Shown: piece after piece, positions 7,349 to 15,141 of the stretch | Layout: the number at the start of each line of letters is the position of its first letter | Position numbering within the stretch: position 1 is the first letter of the stretch | Source of the DNA: Deltaproteobacteria bacterium | GTDB lineage: Bacteria > Myxococcota > B64-G9 | Assembly (NCBI GenBank): GCA_019314375.1 | Contig: JAFCZJ010000036.1 | Coordinates: forward strand, 1-43,414 | Direction of reading: 5' to 3' | Length of the DNA: 43,414 bases | The notes under the pieces: model-generated | Database searches by the model: none | The model's input: the letters and a program-made list of their open reading frames with translations, nothing else | Told to the model about the DNA's origin: nothing | Program-made: the position numbers and the translations under genes

Positions 7349-8914
7349 ATGGCAAGACAGAGTATGTTCGCGATTGGGCTGGCTTTTTTCGTCCTGACCA
7401 CCTGCTGGGTGGGTGGGTCGGAGGCTCAGGGTTCCAGCATTCACGTGGATTATTATACCCCGCAGTTTTACGTGGATCGTCTGGTGTTTTTCGATGAAGC
7501 CGGTGCCCCGATTTACTACGAGTACGATGAGGCCTACACGGTCCCCGAGGACTATGCCCTCTATCGTGAACTCGAGGATCATTTCATCGACAACATGGAT
7601 GCGTATTATGAGTGGTTCGACGATGTCGGATACCGCAACCTCCATTATCGTCGCCCCCTGCAGTCGAGTTACTACCAACCGCTTTACTATCTGGACTATC
7701 CGGTGTTTTTTAAGCGCGACGGCAGGCCTTACTATTACATGGACGGTGTACGTCATTTCATCTCTGCATCGGATCCGCTTAACCGAAGGCTTCGCAGGCA
7801 TTATCGACGGCACAAGGCGGAGTACCGCAGGTGGAATCACGAATACGGTCGTTACTACCGTTGGTATCAGCGGCCTTTGTATTCCGATTACTACTCGCCG
7901 ATGTATTACGACGGCTACCTGGTTTACTACGACGATGCAGGCTGGCCTTTTTACTACATGAACGGCCGGAAGATGCGCGTCAAGCGCAGTAACCGAAATT
8001 ACAATCGCTACGCATCTCATTATCGAGACCACCGGGACAATTATCGCCGCTGGTATCGTGAATCCGGCAAGAAACACCACAAGTATCGTCGTTCTTCGAA
8101 GAATCGGCGACGTCTGCGCAATGAGCGGGCACCCCGGGCGGTTCATGGGAAAATCACGAATCGCAAGGAGAGGCGTCATCGCAAGTATCGCGGCAAGCCC
8201 GGGCTGAGGCCGTCTACGGGTGACAGAGATCGCGCCAGGGAGCGTGCCAGAGAACGCGCCCGCGACGAACGTCGCGACAAGGCTCGCCAGGATGCACGCG
8301 ACAAGGCCCGCGAAGACCGCCGCGACAAAGCCCGCGAAGACCGCGACAAGGCCCGCGAAGACCGCCGCGACAAAGCCCGCGAAGACCGCCGCGACAAAGC
8401 CCGCGAAGACCGCCGCGACAAGGCCCGCGAAGACCGCGACAAGGCCCGCCAGGATGCACGGGACAAGGCCCGCGACGACCGTCGCGACAAGGCCCGCCAG
8501 GATGCACGGGACAAGGCCCGCGACGACCGTCGCGACAAGGCCCAAAAGGACCGACGAGAGAAGGCCCAAAAAGATCGACAAGACAAGGCTCAAAAGGACC
8601 GTCGAGAGAAGGCCAAAAAAGACAGACAAGACAAGGCTCAAAAGGACCGTCGAGAGAAGGCTCAAAAAGATCGACGCGACAAGGCCCAAAAGGATCGTCG
8701 AGAGAAGGCTCAAAAAGATCGACGCGACAAGGCCCAAAAGGATCGTCGAGAGAAGGCCAAAAAAGACCGTCGAGAGAAGACCCGCGACAGAAACCCGAGG
8801 AGTCGCCCCGGTGATCGCGCCCGACCCGGTCGGAGTGACAAGCGAGACAAGAAGAGGGACAAGAAGAGAGACAACAAGAGGGACAACAAGCGCAAGAAGA
8901 GAAAGAATCGCTAA
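7349..8914 (+). CDS. Secreted Tyr-rich triple-repeat protein with long charged tail
   Basis: A 521-residue protein. GAGGAGG at 7336-7342 supports the ATG at 7349 (6-base spacing); ATGs at 7346 and 7328 are in frame. A signal peptide ([20 protein letters not shown], cut near SEA/QG) precedes three consecutive units of exactly 73 residues at about 34, 107 and 180. Each opens with a pattern like YYxPxYYxxYxVFFxxxGxPxYYxxG, and the units become more basic toward the C-terminus. From about residue 292 the protein is almost only Arg, Asp, Lys, Ala and Glu in 7-8 residue repeats (RDKAREDR, later KAQKDRRE). It ends in a [17 protein letters not shown] tail. No enzyme domain is seen. A structural, surface-coating or polyanion-binding role is inferred. 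The charged repeats could form one long helix. Confidence 0.75.
   Translation: MARQSMFAIGLAFFVLTTCWVGGSEAQGSSIHVDYYTPQFYVDRLVFFDEAGAPIYYEYDEAYTVPEDYALYRELEDHFIDNMDAYYEWFDDVGYRNLHYRRPLQSSYYQPLYYLDYPVFFKRDGRPYYYMDGVRHFISASDPLNRRLRRHYRRHKAEYRRWNHEYGRYYRWYQRPLYSDYYSPMYYDGYLVYYDDAGWPFYYMNGRKMRVKRSNRNYNRYASHYRDHRDNYRRWYRESGKKHHKYRRSSKNRRRLRNERAPRAVHGKITNRKERRHRKYRGKPGLRPSTGDRDRARERARERARDERRDKARQDARDKAREDRRDKAREDRDKAREDRRDKAREDRRDKAREDRRDKAREDRDKARQDARDKARDDRRDKARQDARDKARDDRRDKAQKDRREKAQKDRQDKAQKDRREKAKKDRQDKAQKDRREKAQKDRRDKAQKDRREKAQKDRRDKAQKDRREKAKKDRREKTRDRNPRSRPGDRARPGRSDKRDKKRDKKRDNKRDNKRKKRKNR
8222..8800 (+). repeat. Coding tandem repeats of 21-24 bases
   Basis: Units such as GACCGCCGCGACAAAGCCCG recur in phase with the reading frame and encode [12 protein letters not shown] repeats. 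The second half drifts to an AAAAGGACCGTCGAGAGAAG type. The periodicity creates long spurious open frames on the other strand. Confidence 0.85.
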
Positions 8915-8925
8915 AAAAGGATACG

Positions 8926-8965
8926 CATAGGCGGTATCAAGTCCTGATATCGCCTATGTTTTTTT
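8926..8965 (+). terminator. Rho-independent terminator
   Basis: CATAGGCGGTATCA (8926-8939) pairs with TGATATCGCCTATG (8945-8958). This gives a 14-bp stem with one G-U pair and a 5-base loop, followed directly by seven T residues (8959-8965). It ends the Tyr-rich protein transcript. The stop codon of the convergent gene lies within the T run. Confidence 0.92.
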
Positions 8966-10271
8966 ACTTGCCCATCATCCCCGAAATAAGATCTTCGAAT
9001 GTTTCCAGCCCGGCACCGCGCTTGATCACGAAGCCTCGCTCGCCGGTGGGCTCTGCCAGCTTGAAAGCCCCGGTGCCCATCATCCGGGAAGCTGCATGCA
9101 GGCTTTTGTCGGATTCCAGATCGATGACTTGCCTCCAGAGCGTTTCGCATTGTTTCAGGCTGAGCTTGCCCTGTTTCGGCTCGCCGCCGCTGTAATGGCC
9201 GCTTGAGCTGTGCTCGGCCTGCGTCGGGCTGTAAGTAAAGAGCAGGTCGGCACCAGGCGACTCTTGCCAGGCGGAGAATCCGTTATTGGAGCCATCGTGG
9301 TAGTTGATTTTCCAGGGTGTGGATGGAATGTGGCTGGGCATGCTTTGGATCTCCGTCTGTTGAATTTCCGCCATCTGCCGCAAGCCGAAGTCTTTGCCTA
9401 TGATGAAAAAGACGGCGTAGACCGGCCGGGCTTCGTCTTCCCACTCCACGCCGAACAGCGGCACCAGGCTAATGTGCAAGCCGGGCAGGGGGCGGATTTG
9501 CAGGGCGGGCCCTATCAACAGTTCGATTTCAGAGAAGTCGAATCGCGAATCGACCTTGTCTGCGAGTTCGCACTTGGCTTCCAGGCCCAGAGAGATAAAA
9601 CCGTCCACCAGAGAATAGGAGAGTCCGGAGCTGATCCCGTATTCCTGCTCGGCCTCGGCCCCCAATTCGCGTTCGTAGACAAAATTAAGTCCCCAGTAAA
9701 GGCGTGGCCCGAAGGCGTCACCCAGCAAGAGTTTTCCCTCAAGTTTCTGGGGTTTTTCGTGACGACGGATCCACTCGAAGTACAGCGTGGGGTTTCCCCA
9801 GAGCACGCCCCAGTCGGCGAGAGCCCAGCGCAATTCGATTTGCTCACCGGCAATCTTCAAGGGAGCGTAGCCTTCGGATTGTTCGGTGAAGAGAAGAAGG
9901 TCGAGTTGCAGATGAGCGCCCAGACCCAGTTCCAGTTCATAATTGGAGCGGAACTTGGCGGCGCTGTCCGTCTCCAGGCGGCCCTTGCTGCCGAGCGTGT
10001 ATTCGAAGGTGGCACTGCCGGGCGGCAAGACGTAGACCTTGGTGGAGGAGAAGCGACGGGCCGTGCTCCACTCGGGCTGACGATAGGGGCCCATCAACTC
10101 GGCATCTTTAAATAGTCGCTGGCCAAGGATCGTGATGGCGTCTTCTTCCTGCTTTTTCTTCTTGTCTTCTTTGCCAGCGGCCTTGAGTCCGGCACTGGGC
10201 ACCGTGTCTGCCGCATTCGACGAAGAGCAGAAGAAAAGCAGCAGGCACAACACAGGCAACAAACGAGTCAT
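8964..10271 (-). CDS. Predicted outer-membrane protein, unknown family
   Basis: A 435-residue protein. The start at 10271 (MTRLLPVLCLLLFFCSSSNA) is preferred because GAAGGGAG precedes it at good spacing. An ATG five codons earlier overlaps the kinase stop but has its purine tract directly against it. A signal peptide is followed by a charged linker (KAAGKEDKKKKQEEDA). About 240 residues of amphipathic strands then suggest a beta-barrel (for example SATFEYTLGSKGRLETDS, NPTLYFEWIRRHEK, RLYWGLNFVYERELGA). The last 110 residues look soluble and hold one Cys. It closes a leftward operon after a KamA-like protein and kinase A, with stop and start regions overlapping. Its role is unknown; surface or porin-like is an inference. 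Confidence 0.65.
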   Translation of the reverse strand: MTRLLPVLCLLLFFCSSSNAADTVPSAGLKAAGKEDKKKKQEEDAITILGQRLFKDAELMGPYRQPEWSTARRFSSTKVYVLPPGSATFEYTLGSKGRLETDSAAKFRSNYELELGLGAHLQLDLLLFTEQSEGYAPLKIAGEQIELRWALADWGVLWGNPTLYFEWIRRHEKPQKLEGKLLLGDAFGPRLYWGLNFVYERELGAEAEQEYGISSGLSYSLVDGFISLGLEAKCELADKVDSRFDFSEIELLIGPALQIRPLPGLHISLVPLFGVEWEDEARPVYAVFFIIGKDFGLRQMAEIQQTEIQSMPSHIPSTPWKINYHDGSNNGFSAWQESPGADLLFTYSPTQAEHSSSGHYSGGEPKQGKLSLKQCETLWRQVIDLESDKSLHAASRMMGTGAFKLAEPTGERGFVIKRGAGLETFEDLISGMMGK

Positions 10272-10282
10272 GATCGCTCCCT

Positions 10283-11863
10283 TCATTCCTTTCTGTCTAG
10301 CACCTCGCGTAGCCTGGCGGCCAGCGTTTTGAGTGAGTATGGCTTGGCGATGAAGTGCAGGCCCTCGTCGAGTATGCCGTGGTGGGCGATGACGTTTTGG
10401 GCGTAGCCGGAGGTGTAAAGCACTTTGATTTCAGGGTGCAACTCGGTGAGCTTTTCGGCCAGCTCGCGGCCGTTCATCTGTGGCATGATCACGTCGGTGA
10501 GCAGCAGATCGATGGGGCTTTCGTGTTGCTTTGCCAAGATCAGCGCATCGTCGGGGAGGGCCGCGGCGAGTACATGGTAGCCGCGGTTTTTAAGGATCTC
10601 CACCGCCAGGCTGAGCACCATGGCCTCGTCCTCTACCACCAGCACGGTTTCCTGCCCGCCTGCCGGCTCGGGTGCCGTTGGGCGGATGAGTCTGTCGGGC
10701 TTGTCGCGCACCCTTGGGAAATAGATCCTGAAGGACGTGCCTTTTCCTGGTTCAGAGGCGACCTCGATGCTGCCAGCACATTGCTCGACGATACCGTAAA
10801 CCGAGGAAAGGCCGAGCCCGGTCCCCAGACCAACCGCCTTCGTTGTGTAGAAGGGTTCAAATATCTTTTCCCGGATTTCGTCGCTCATGCCGCAGCCCGT
10901 GTCGCTTATCTCGAGCAGGATGTGGGTACCGGACTTGGTCTTCGGGTGTTTTTCAGAGTAATCGGCGACCAGCGAAACCGCGGCGGTCTCAAGGGTCAGT
11001 GTGCCACCGTCCGGCATGGCGTCACGGGCGTTGATCACCAGGTTGAGTAAGAGTTGCTCGACTTGATTGGGATCGGCCCGAATTTGTCCGATGTCCTTTT
11101 GGGGCAGGCTTTTCAAAATGATGTTTTCGCTGATCACCTGGGAAAGCATCGGCTGCAGTCCATCGATGAGATCGCTCAGATTGATCACCTTGGGCTCGAT
11201 GAGCTGCTTGCGCGAGAAGGTCAGCAATCGTTGGGTCAGATCCGCGGCCTGGTCGGCGGCCTTGCTGATTTGCTCCAGCGGTTTGTGTAAGGGATTCTCG
11301 GAGGAGAGGCCGTTCAGTAGCAGGGAGGCGTGGCCCGTGATGGCGCAGAGCACGTTGTTAAAGTCGTGAGCCACGCCGCCGGCAAGCCGGCCGATGGCTT
11401 CCATCTTCCGTGCATGGTGAAGCTGTTTTTCGAGCCTGGCTTTGTCTTTTTCTGCTTGTATGCGGTAAGTGATGTCGCGATTGATGGCCACGATGCCGGT
11501 CGGGCGATCGGCTTCATCCTTGATCAGGTTGACTGCGGTGTGAACGCGAATTTTCTCACCATTTTTGCGCGTTTGGACCGCTTCACCGGCCCACTGTCCA
11601 TCGTCAAGAAGCTTGGCTTCCGCGTCGTCGGTGTCGTAGTCATGGGTCTCCGTTGGAACCACGTCCTGCAGGTGCCGGCCAATGGCCTCAACGGCGCTCC
11701 AACCGTATAGTGACTCGGAGGCTGTGTTCCATCCCTGAATGATGAAGTTCAGATCCGTGGTGATGATGGCGTCCGAGGTGCTTTCCAGCAGCATTCCTTG
11801 CTGGCGACGCAGATTTTCGAGTTCTTCGATGAGCTGGGACTTGGTTTTTCTCTCGTCCTTCAT
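10283..11863 (-). CDS. Hybrid sensor histidine kinase A (PAS-HisKA-HATPase-REC)
   Basis: A 526-residue soluble hybrid kinase. A short coiled coil (1-25) leads to one PAS domain (about 20-135, ending GIVAINRDITYRIQAEKD). The HisKA dimer domain has phospho-acceptor His166 in [13 protein letters not shown]. The HATPase contains the N box NLVINARDAMPDGG, the G1 box SDTGCGMS and the G2 box GTGLGLSSVYGIV. A C-terminal receiver has Asp457 in LLLTDVIMPQMNG and Lys507. There is no membrane segment, so it should sense a cytoplasmic signal. It belongs to the same subgroup as kinases B and C ([20 protein letters not shown]). It lies 19 bases after the KamA-like gene and overlaps the following outer-membrane gene region, so it is the middle gene of an operon. 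Confidence 0.93.
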   Translation of the reverse strand: MKDERKTKSQLIEELENLRRQQGMLLESTSDAIITTDLNFIIQGWNTASESLYGWSAVEAIGRHLQDVVPTETHDYDTDDAEAKLLDDGQWAGEAVQTRKNGEKIRVHTAVNLIKDEADRPTGIVAINRDITYRIQAEKDKARLEKQLHHARKMEAIGRLAGGVAHDFNNVLCAITGHASLLLNGLSSENPLHKPLEQISKAADQAADLTQRLLTFSRKQLIEPKVINLSDLIDGLQPMLSQVISENIILKSLPQKDIGQIRADPNQVEQLLLNLVINARDAMPDGGTLTLETAAVSLVADYSEKHPKTKSGTHILLEISDTGCGMSDEIREKIFEPFYTTKAVGLGTGLGLSSVYGIVEQCAGSIEVASEPGKGTSFRIYFPRVRDKPDRLIRPTAPEPAGGQETVLVVEDEAMVLSLAVEILKNRGYHVLAAALPDDALILAKQHESPIDLLLTDVIMPQMNGRELAEKLTELHPEIKVLYTSGYAQNVIAHHGILDEGLHFIAKPYSLKTLAARLREVLDRKE

Positions 11864-11882
11864 GATCCACTTCTATACCGAA

Positions 11883-13241
11883 TCAGTTCCATTCCGCGGG
11901 AATTTGATCAGCGTCGTTGGTTGCGGAATCGTTCGTGGCCTCCGTCTCGTCAGGGAGCTCGAAGGGGAAGTGATCCTGACCGAAGGCGGGCCTGAGGTGC
12001 TTGAGCCAGGTGGCGTGCTCGTCGTACTTGGCGAAGAAGGGCTGCTGAACGAGCTTGGGGTTGCGCGCCTGGATGAATCGAAGGACGAAGACCTTTTCGC
12101 CGGCGATCTCGGTGACGCCCTGGATTTCGATTTTCCCCGGATCCGCGCTCATCGAAGGACCGCGCGCGGTGCGGGAGAGGCCGGAAACCTGCTGGATGGC
12201 GTCACGGTAGATATCGTAACAACGGGTAAGGGGTAGCTCGAAGTAGCGGCGTGCGCCCGTGTCGCGCTGGACGAACATGTAATAGGGCACGATGCCCAGT
12301 TTTACCTGCTCGCGCCACATTTTCGACCAGATTTTGGCATCGTCGTTGATGTGTCGGAGCAGCGGTGCCTGGGAGCGGATCACGGCGCCGGTATTGCGGA
12401 TGCGCGCGATGGCCTGTCTGCAGATGTCGGTGTCCAGCTCTCGCCAGTGATTGACGTGCGCCATGAAGGCCACGTGCTTGCCGGCCTGCACCGCCCTTTC
12501 GAATGCGCGAAGCATGTCGTCGGCATCGGGATCGGTGACGAAGCGCTGCGGCCAAAAGGTCAGCGATTTTGAGCCGATGCGGATGTTTCGCAGATGCTCA
12601 AGTTCGGGTCGCAGCAGGGCGTCGATGTAGCCGGCGAAGCTGTGCGCCTTCATCACCATGGGATCGCCACCGGTGAACAGCAGGTCGGTGATCTCGGGAT
12701 GCTGCGCCAGATAACCGGTGAGCTGATCGGTGTCCGAGGATGCAAATCTCAGTGATTTGTTGCCGACGAATTGAGGCCAGCGGAAGCAGAAGGTGCAGTA
12801 AGAGTGGCAGGATTGTCCCTGGACTGGGAAAAAAAGCAGCGTTTCTCTGTACTTATGCTGCATGCCCGGCAAGGGGGTGCCAGCCAGCATCGGCACGTTG
12901 TTCTTTTTTTGGCCGGCGGGATGGGGGTTGAGTTGGGTATGGATTTCGCGAGCCGCGGCCTTGATTTCGGCCTTGCTCGCCTCGCGTCTTAGCAAAGAGG
13001 CCATGTGGTCAAAATTCGCGTCGCTTAGCATCCCTTTTTGGGGAAAGGTAAGCTGGAAGATTGGATCCTCGGGCACTCGTGACCAGTCGATGAGCTCGTC
13101 GATCACATATTGGTTTACCCGAAAGGGCAGTACGCGCGACACGACACGCATGGCAAAGCGCTGTTCTTCGGGCAAAGTCTGTAACTGCGGAATGGAGTCG
13201 ATCTTAGATTCGGCAAAGATTTTCAGTGATTGCGTTCCCAA
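11883..13241 (-). CDS. KamA-family radical SAM protein (lysine 2,3-aminomutase-like)
   Basis: A 452-residue protein with a TTG start at 13241, preceded by GAGGT; an internal Met at residue 31 is the alternative. The radical SAM cluster motif CxxxCxxC is at Cys145, Cys149 and Cys152 (CHSYCTFCFRW), followed by LLFTGGDPMVM. The fold and length fit the KamA family, whose classic members move the alpha-amino group of lysine to the beta position using PLP and SAM. The usual glycine-rich lysine motif near the PLP phosphate is replaced by MSADPGKIEI. The C-terminus (VFVLRFIQARNPKLV) also differs from true lysine aminomutases. It is therefore probably a distinct subfamily with unknown substrate. First gene of the leftward operon with kinase A. 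Confidence 0.85.
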   Translation of the reverse strand: MGTQSLKIFAESKIDSIPQLQTLPEEQRFAMRVVSRVLPFRVNQYVIDELIDWSRVPEDPIFQLTFPQKGMLSDANFDHMASLLRREASKAEIKAAAREIHTQLNPHPAGQKKNNVPMLAGTPLPGMQHKYRETLLFFPVQGQSCHSYCTFCFRWPQFVGNKSLRFASSDTDQLTGYLAQHPEITDLLFTGGDPMVMKAHSFAGYIDALLRPELEHLRNIRIGSKSLTFWPQRFVTDPDADDMLRAFERAVQAGKHVAFMAHVNHWRELDTDICRQAIARIRNTGAVIRSQAPLLRHINDDAKIWSKMWREQVKLGIVPYYMFVQRDTGARRYFELPLTRCYDIYRDAIQQVSGLSRTARGPSMSADPGKIEIQGVTEIAGEKVFVLRFIQARNPKLVQQPFFAKYDEHATWLKHLRPAFGQDHFPFELPDETEATNDSATNDADQIPAEWN

Positions 13242-13374
13242 GGGACCTCTTTTCTTTTTTCGTTCTCTGGCCAGTTTTCGGCGCGAGCTGCAACAACTGG
13301 TTTTCGATCCCCATCTCCAAAGAGGAAGATATCAGGGTGAGGACTTTCAGTCAACCAGGGGGGATTTTTGGGAC

Positions 13375-13403
13375 TTGACAGGGTTGTTTTGGGTGGGCAC
13401 TAT
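13375..13403 (+). promoter_or_regulatory. Promoter of the efflux operon
   Basis: A perfect -35 box TTGACA (13375-13380) is followed after 17 bases by CACTAT (13398-13403). The TetR operator lies immediately downstream, over the expected transcription start. Confidence 0.55.
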
Positions 13404-13406
13404 GTA

Positions 13407-13420
13407 AGTAAGTACTTACT
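13407..13420. promoter_or_regulatory. TetR-type operator (perfect 14-bp palindrome)
   Basis: AGTAAGTACTTACT is a perfect palindrome located between the -10 region and the tetR start at 13433, the place for autorepression. It shares the GTAAG/CTTAC half-site core with the operator at 42097. Confidence 0.8.
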
Positions 13421-13432
13421 AGCGAGGAGCCC

Positions 13433-14020
13433 ATGACCATACGACTATCAAGCGAAGAGCGGCGGGCCCAAATTGTGGAAGCCGCCATCAAAATCATTGG
13501 AGAACGTGGGCTTAGGGCATTTACCGTAGCCCATATGGCAGAAGAGGTCGGCATCACGGACGGAACGATTTTCAGGCATTTCAAGAGCAAGGACGAAATC
13601 GTTATGGGCGTGATTGATCGCCTGGAAGAGATTTTCTCTGAGACGATTCCAGCCCCAAGCACTGATCCCTTAGGCGATCTCGGCCTGTTTTTCCTGAATC
13701 GGGTCAAGCTGGTCACGAGTCGACCTGGAATTCAAGCGCTTGTTTTTTCAGATCAATTGAGCCATGCAGGAGGGGCGGTTGCCCTCAAGCGAGTGACGGA
13801 ACTTCGAAGTAGAGGCCGAAGACACATTCAGGCAAGGCTTGATGAGGCATCCCAGAAACAACTCATCCGCGAAGACCTGGATCTCGACGATATTCTCGTT
13901 CTTTTTCACGGCGCCATGATGAGTCTGCTTTCTCTCGCCAGAGATGATTTCCTTTTGGGTTCCATTGAAGCTCGTGCCGAGCGTATTTGGAAAACCTTTT
14001 TGTCTATGATTCGGAGGTAG
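13433..14020 (+). CDS. TetR/AcrR-family repressor of the efflux operon
   Basis: A 195-residue regulator from ATG 13433 with GCGAGGAGCCC upstream. The N-terminal helix-turn-helix is clear (about residues 29-50, FTVAHMAEEVGITDGTIFRHF), followed by KSKDEIVMGVIDRL, the standard TetR continuation. The remaining 140 helical residues would bind the inducer, probably a toxic compound exported by the pump. A perfect palindrome sits just upstream of its start. The membrane-fusion gene begins 6 bases after its stop, so the repressor and pump are one transcript. The pump substrate cannot be read from the sequence. Confidence 0.92.
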   Translation: MTIRLSSEERRAQIVEAAIKIIGERGLRAFTVAHMAEEVGITDGTIFRHFKSKDEIVMGVIDRLEEIFSETIPAPSTDPLGDLGLFFLNRVKLVTSRPGIQALVFSDQLSHAGGAVALKRVTELRSRGRRHIQARLDEASQKQLIREDLDLDDILVLFHGAMMSLLSLARDDFLLGSIEARAERIWKTFLSMIRR

Positions 14021-14025
14021 GGGCG

Positions 14026-15141
14026 ATGATGACCAAGAAAAGTCCAATATTTACAGCAAAGCGAGCAGGTTCTTACTTGGCGGTTTCTTTGGCGTTTTTT
14101 CTCCTGTCATCCTGCAAGGCTCCGGTGGCGCCACCGCAGGCGGAAGCGCCTTTGGCCGTTCGAACCCTTGCGGTTCGCTCGGGTTCCATCAGGGAAACCA
14201 TCCGCTATATCGGCACCGTTCATTCGCAAAATGAAATCAAGGTCCTTGCCCGAGTAGCGGGTCGTGCCTCCAGGTTGCCCGTCAAGGAAGGGGAAAAGGC
14301 GAGGCGAGGAGCGGCCATCGCCTACATTGCCGCACCCGAAATGGATGCTCGCGTCAGCCGATTGCATGCCGAGGTGTCCAGGGCGAATAAGGAATCCGCC
14401 TATCTTTGCCAGCAGGCGGAAACGGATGGCACTCTTTTGGCGTCCAAGGCCATCAGCAAATGGAAAAGCGACGCCAGTCGCCAAAAATGCGAAAGCAGCC
14501 GTGCCGCGTTGATGGCGGCCGAAGCGGGTCTTAACGAATTGACGGTTTTGGCGGGCAACACGGTGGAGCGCGCCCCTTTCGAGGGCAAGGTTCTTTTGTG
14601 GCTTACCGAGCCCGGCGAAAACCTGATGCCCGGCCGACCCATTTTGATCTTCGGTGACGAGGCCTTAGAGGTGCGCGTTGCGGTACACGAAAAGGACATT
14701 GGGGCGGCGGTCAAGACAGGGACCCAGGTCATTCTGTTTCCAGATCACCCGGCCCCCATTCGAGCGAAGGTGGCTTTTGTTGCGCCCATGGTGGCCGGAC
14801 CCGGGCGAATGGTCGAGGTCCGGGTGCCGGTGAGCAAGGAAGACGCCCAGCGTTTTCGCCACGGCGCGTCGATCGATGTCGACTTTGTCGTTCATGAAAA
14901 GCCTCAGGCCTTGTTGGTGCCCTCCGATGCGGTGGACAAGAAGAAGTCTGGCTTTGGCGTTTATTTTGTTCAAAACGATGTGGCCACCTGGAAAGAGGTT
15001 GTGCCTTCCATTCGCAATCGAGGATGGATAGCGATCGAGTCGGGATTGAAAGCCGGCGATCTGGTGGTGGCTGGAAATCTGGATGCCCTGCAAGACGGCA
15101 TGGTGGTCTATCCGGTCAAATCCGAGAGGAGCGGGCCATGA
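14026..15141 (+). CDS. RND efflux periplasmic adaptor (membrane-fusion) lipoprotein
   Basis: A 371-residue protein starting at ATG 14026 with GGAGG at 14013-14017. It has a lipoprotein signal ending FFLLSSC, so the mature protein should be lipid-anchored in the inner membrane with its body in the periplasm. The HlyD/AcrA-type layout is visible. There is a first lipoyl half (IRYIGTVHSQNEIKVLARVAG, then RLPVKEGEKARRGAAIAYIA), a helical hairpin (about 100-165), a second lipoyl half (VERAPFEGKVLLWLTEPGENL), and beta-barrel and membrane-proximal domains ending near the C-terminus. Its stop overlaps the start of the pump gene by four bases (ATGA at 15138-15141), so translation is coupled. Confidence 0.92.
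   Translation: MMTKKSPIFTAKRAGSYLAVSLAFFLLSSCKAPVAPPQAEAPLAVRTLAVRSGSIRETIRYIGTVHSQNEIKVLARVAGRASRLPVKEGEKARRGAAIAYIAAPEMDARVSRLHAEVSRANKESAYLCQQAETDGTLLASKAISKWKSDASRQKCESSRAALMAAEAGLNELTVLAGNTVERAPFEGKVLLWLTEPGENLMPGRPILIFGDEALEVRVAVHEKDIGAAVKTGTQVILFPDHPAPIRAKVAFVAPMVAGPGRMVEVRVPVSKEDAQRFRHGASIDVDFVVHEKPQALLVPSDAVDKKKSGFGVYFVQNDVATWKEVVPSIRNRGWIAIESGLKAGDLVVAGNLDALQDGMVVYPVKSERSGP

Noticed and set aside
7232..8737. Long minus-strand open frame rich in Leu-Val-Ala-Gly repeats
   Set aside because: It is the antisense of the in-phase RDKA repeats of the plus-strand gene. The periodicity alone keeps it open, it has no ribosome binding site, and it crosses the 3' half of a gene with a signal peptide and terminator.
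8222..8800. Possible CRISPR array
   Set aside because: Repeats are 21-24 bases, contiguous without unique spacers, in phase with a reading frame, and no cas genes are present.
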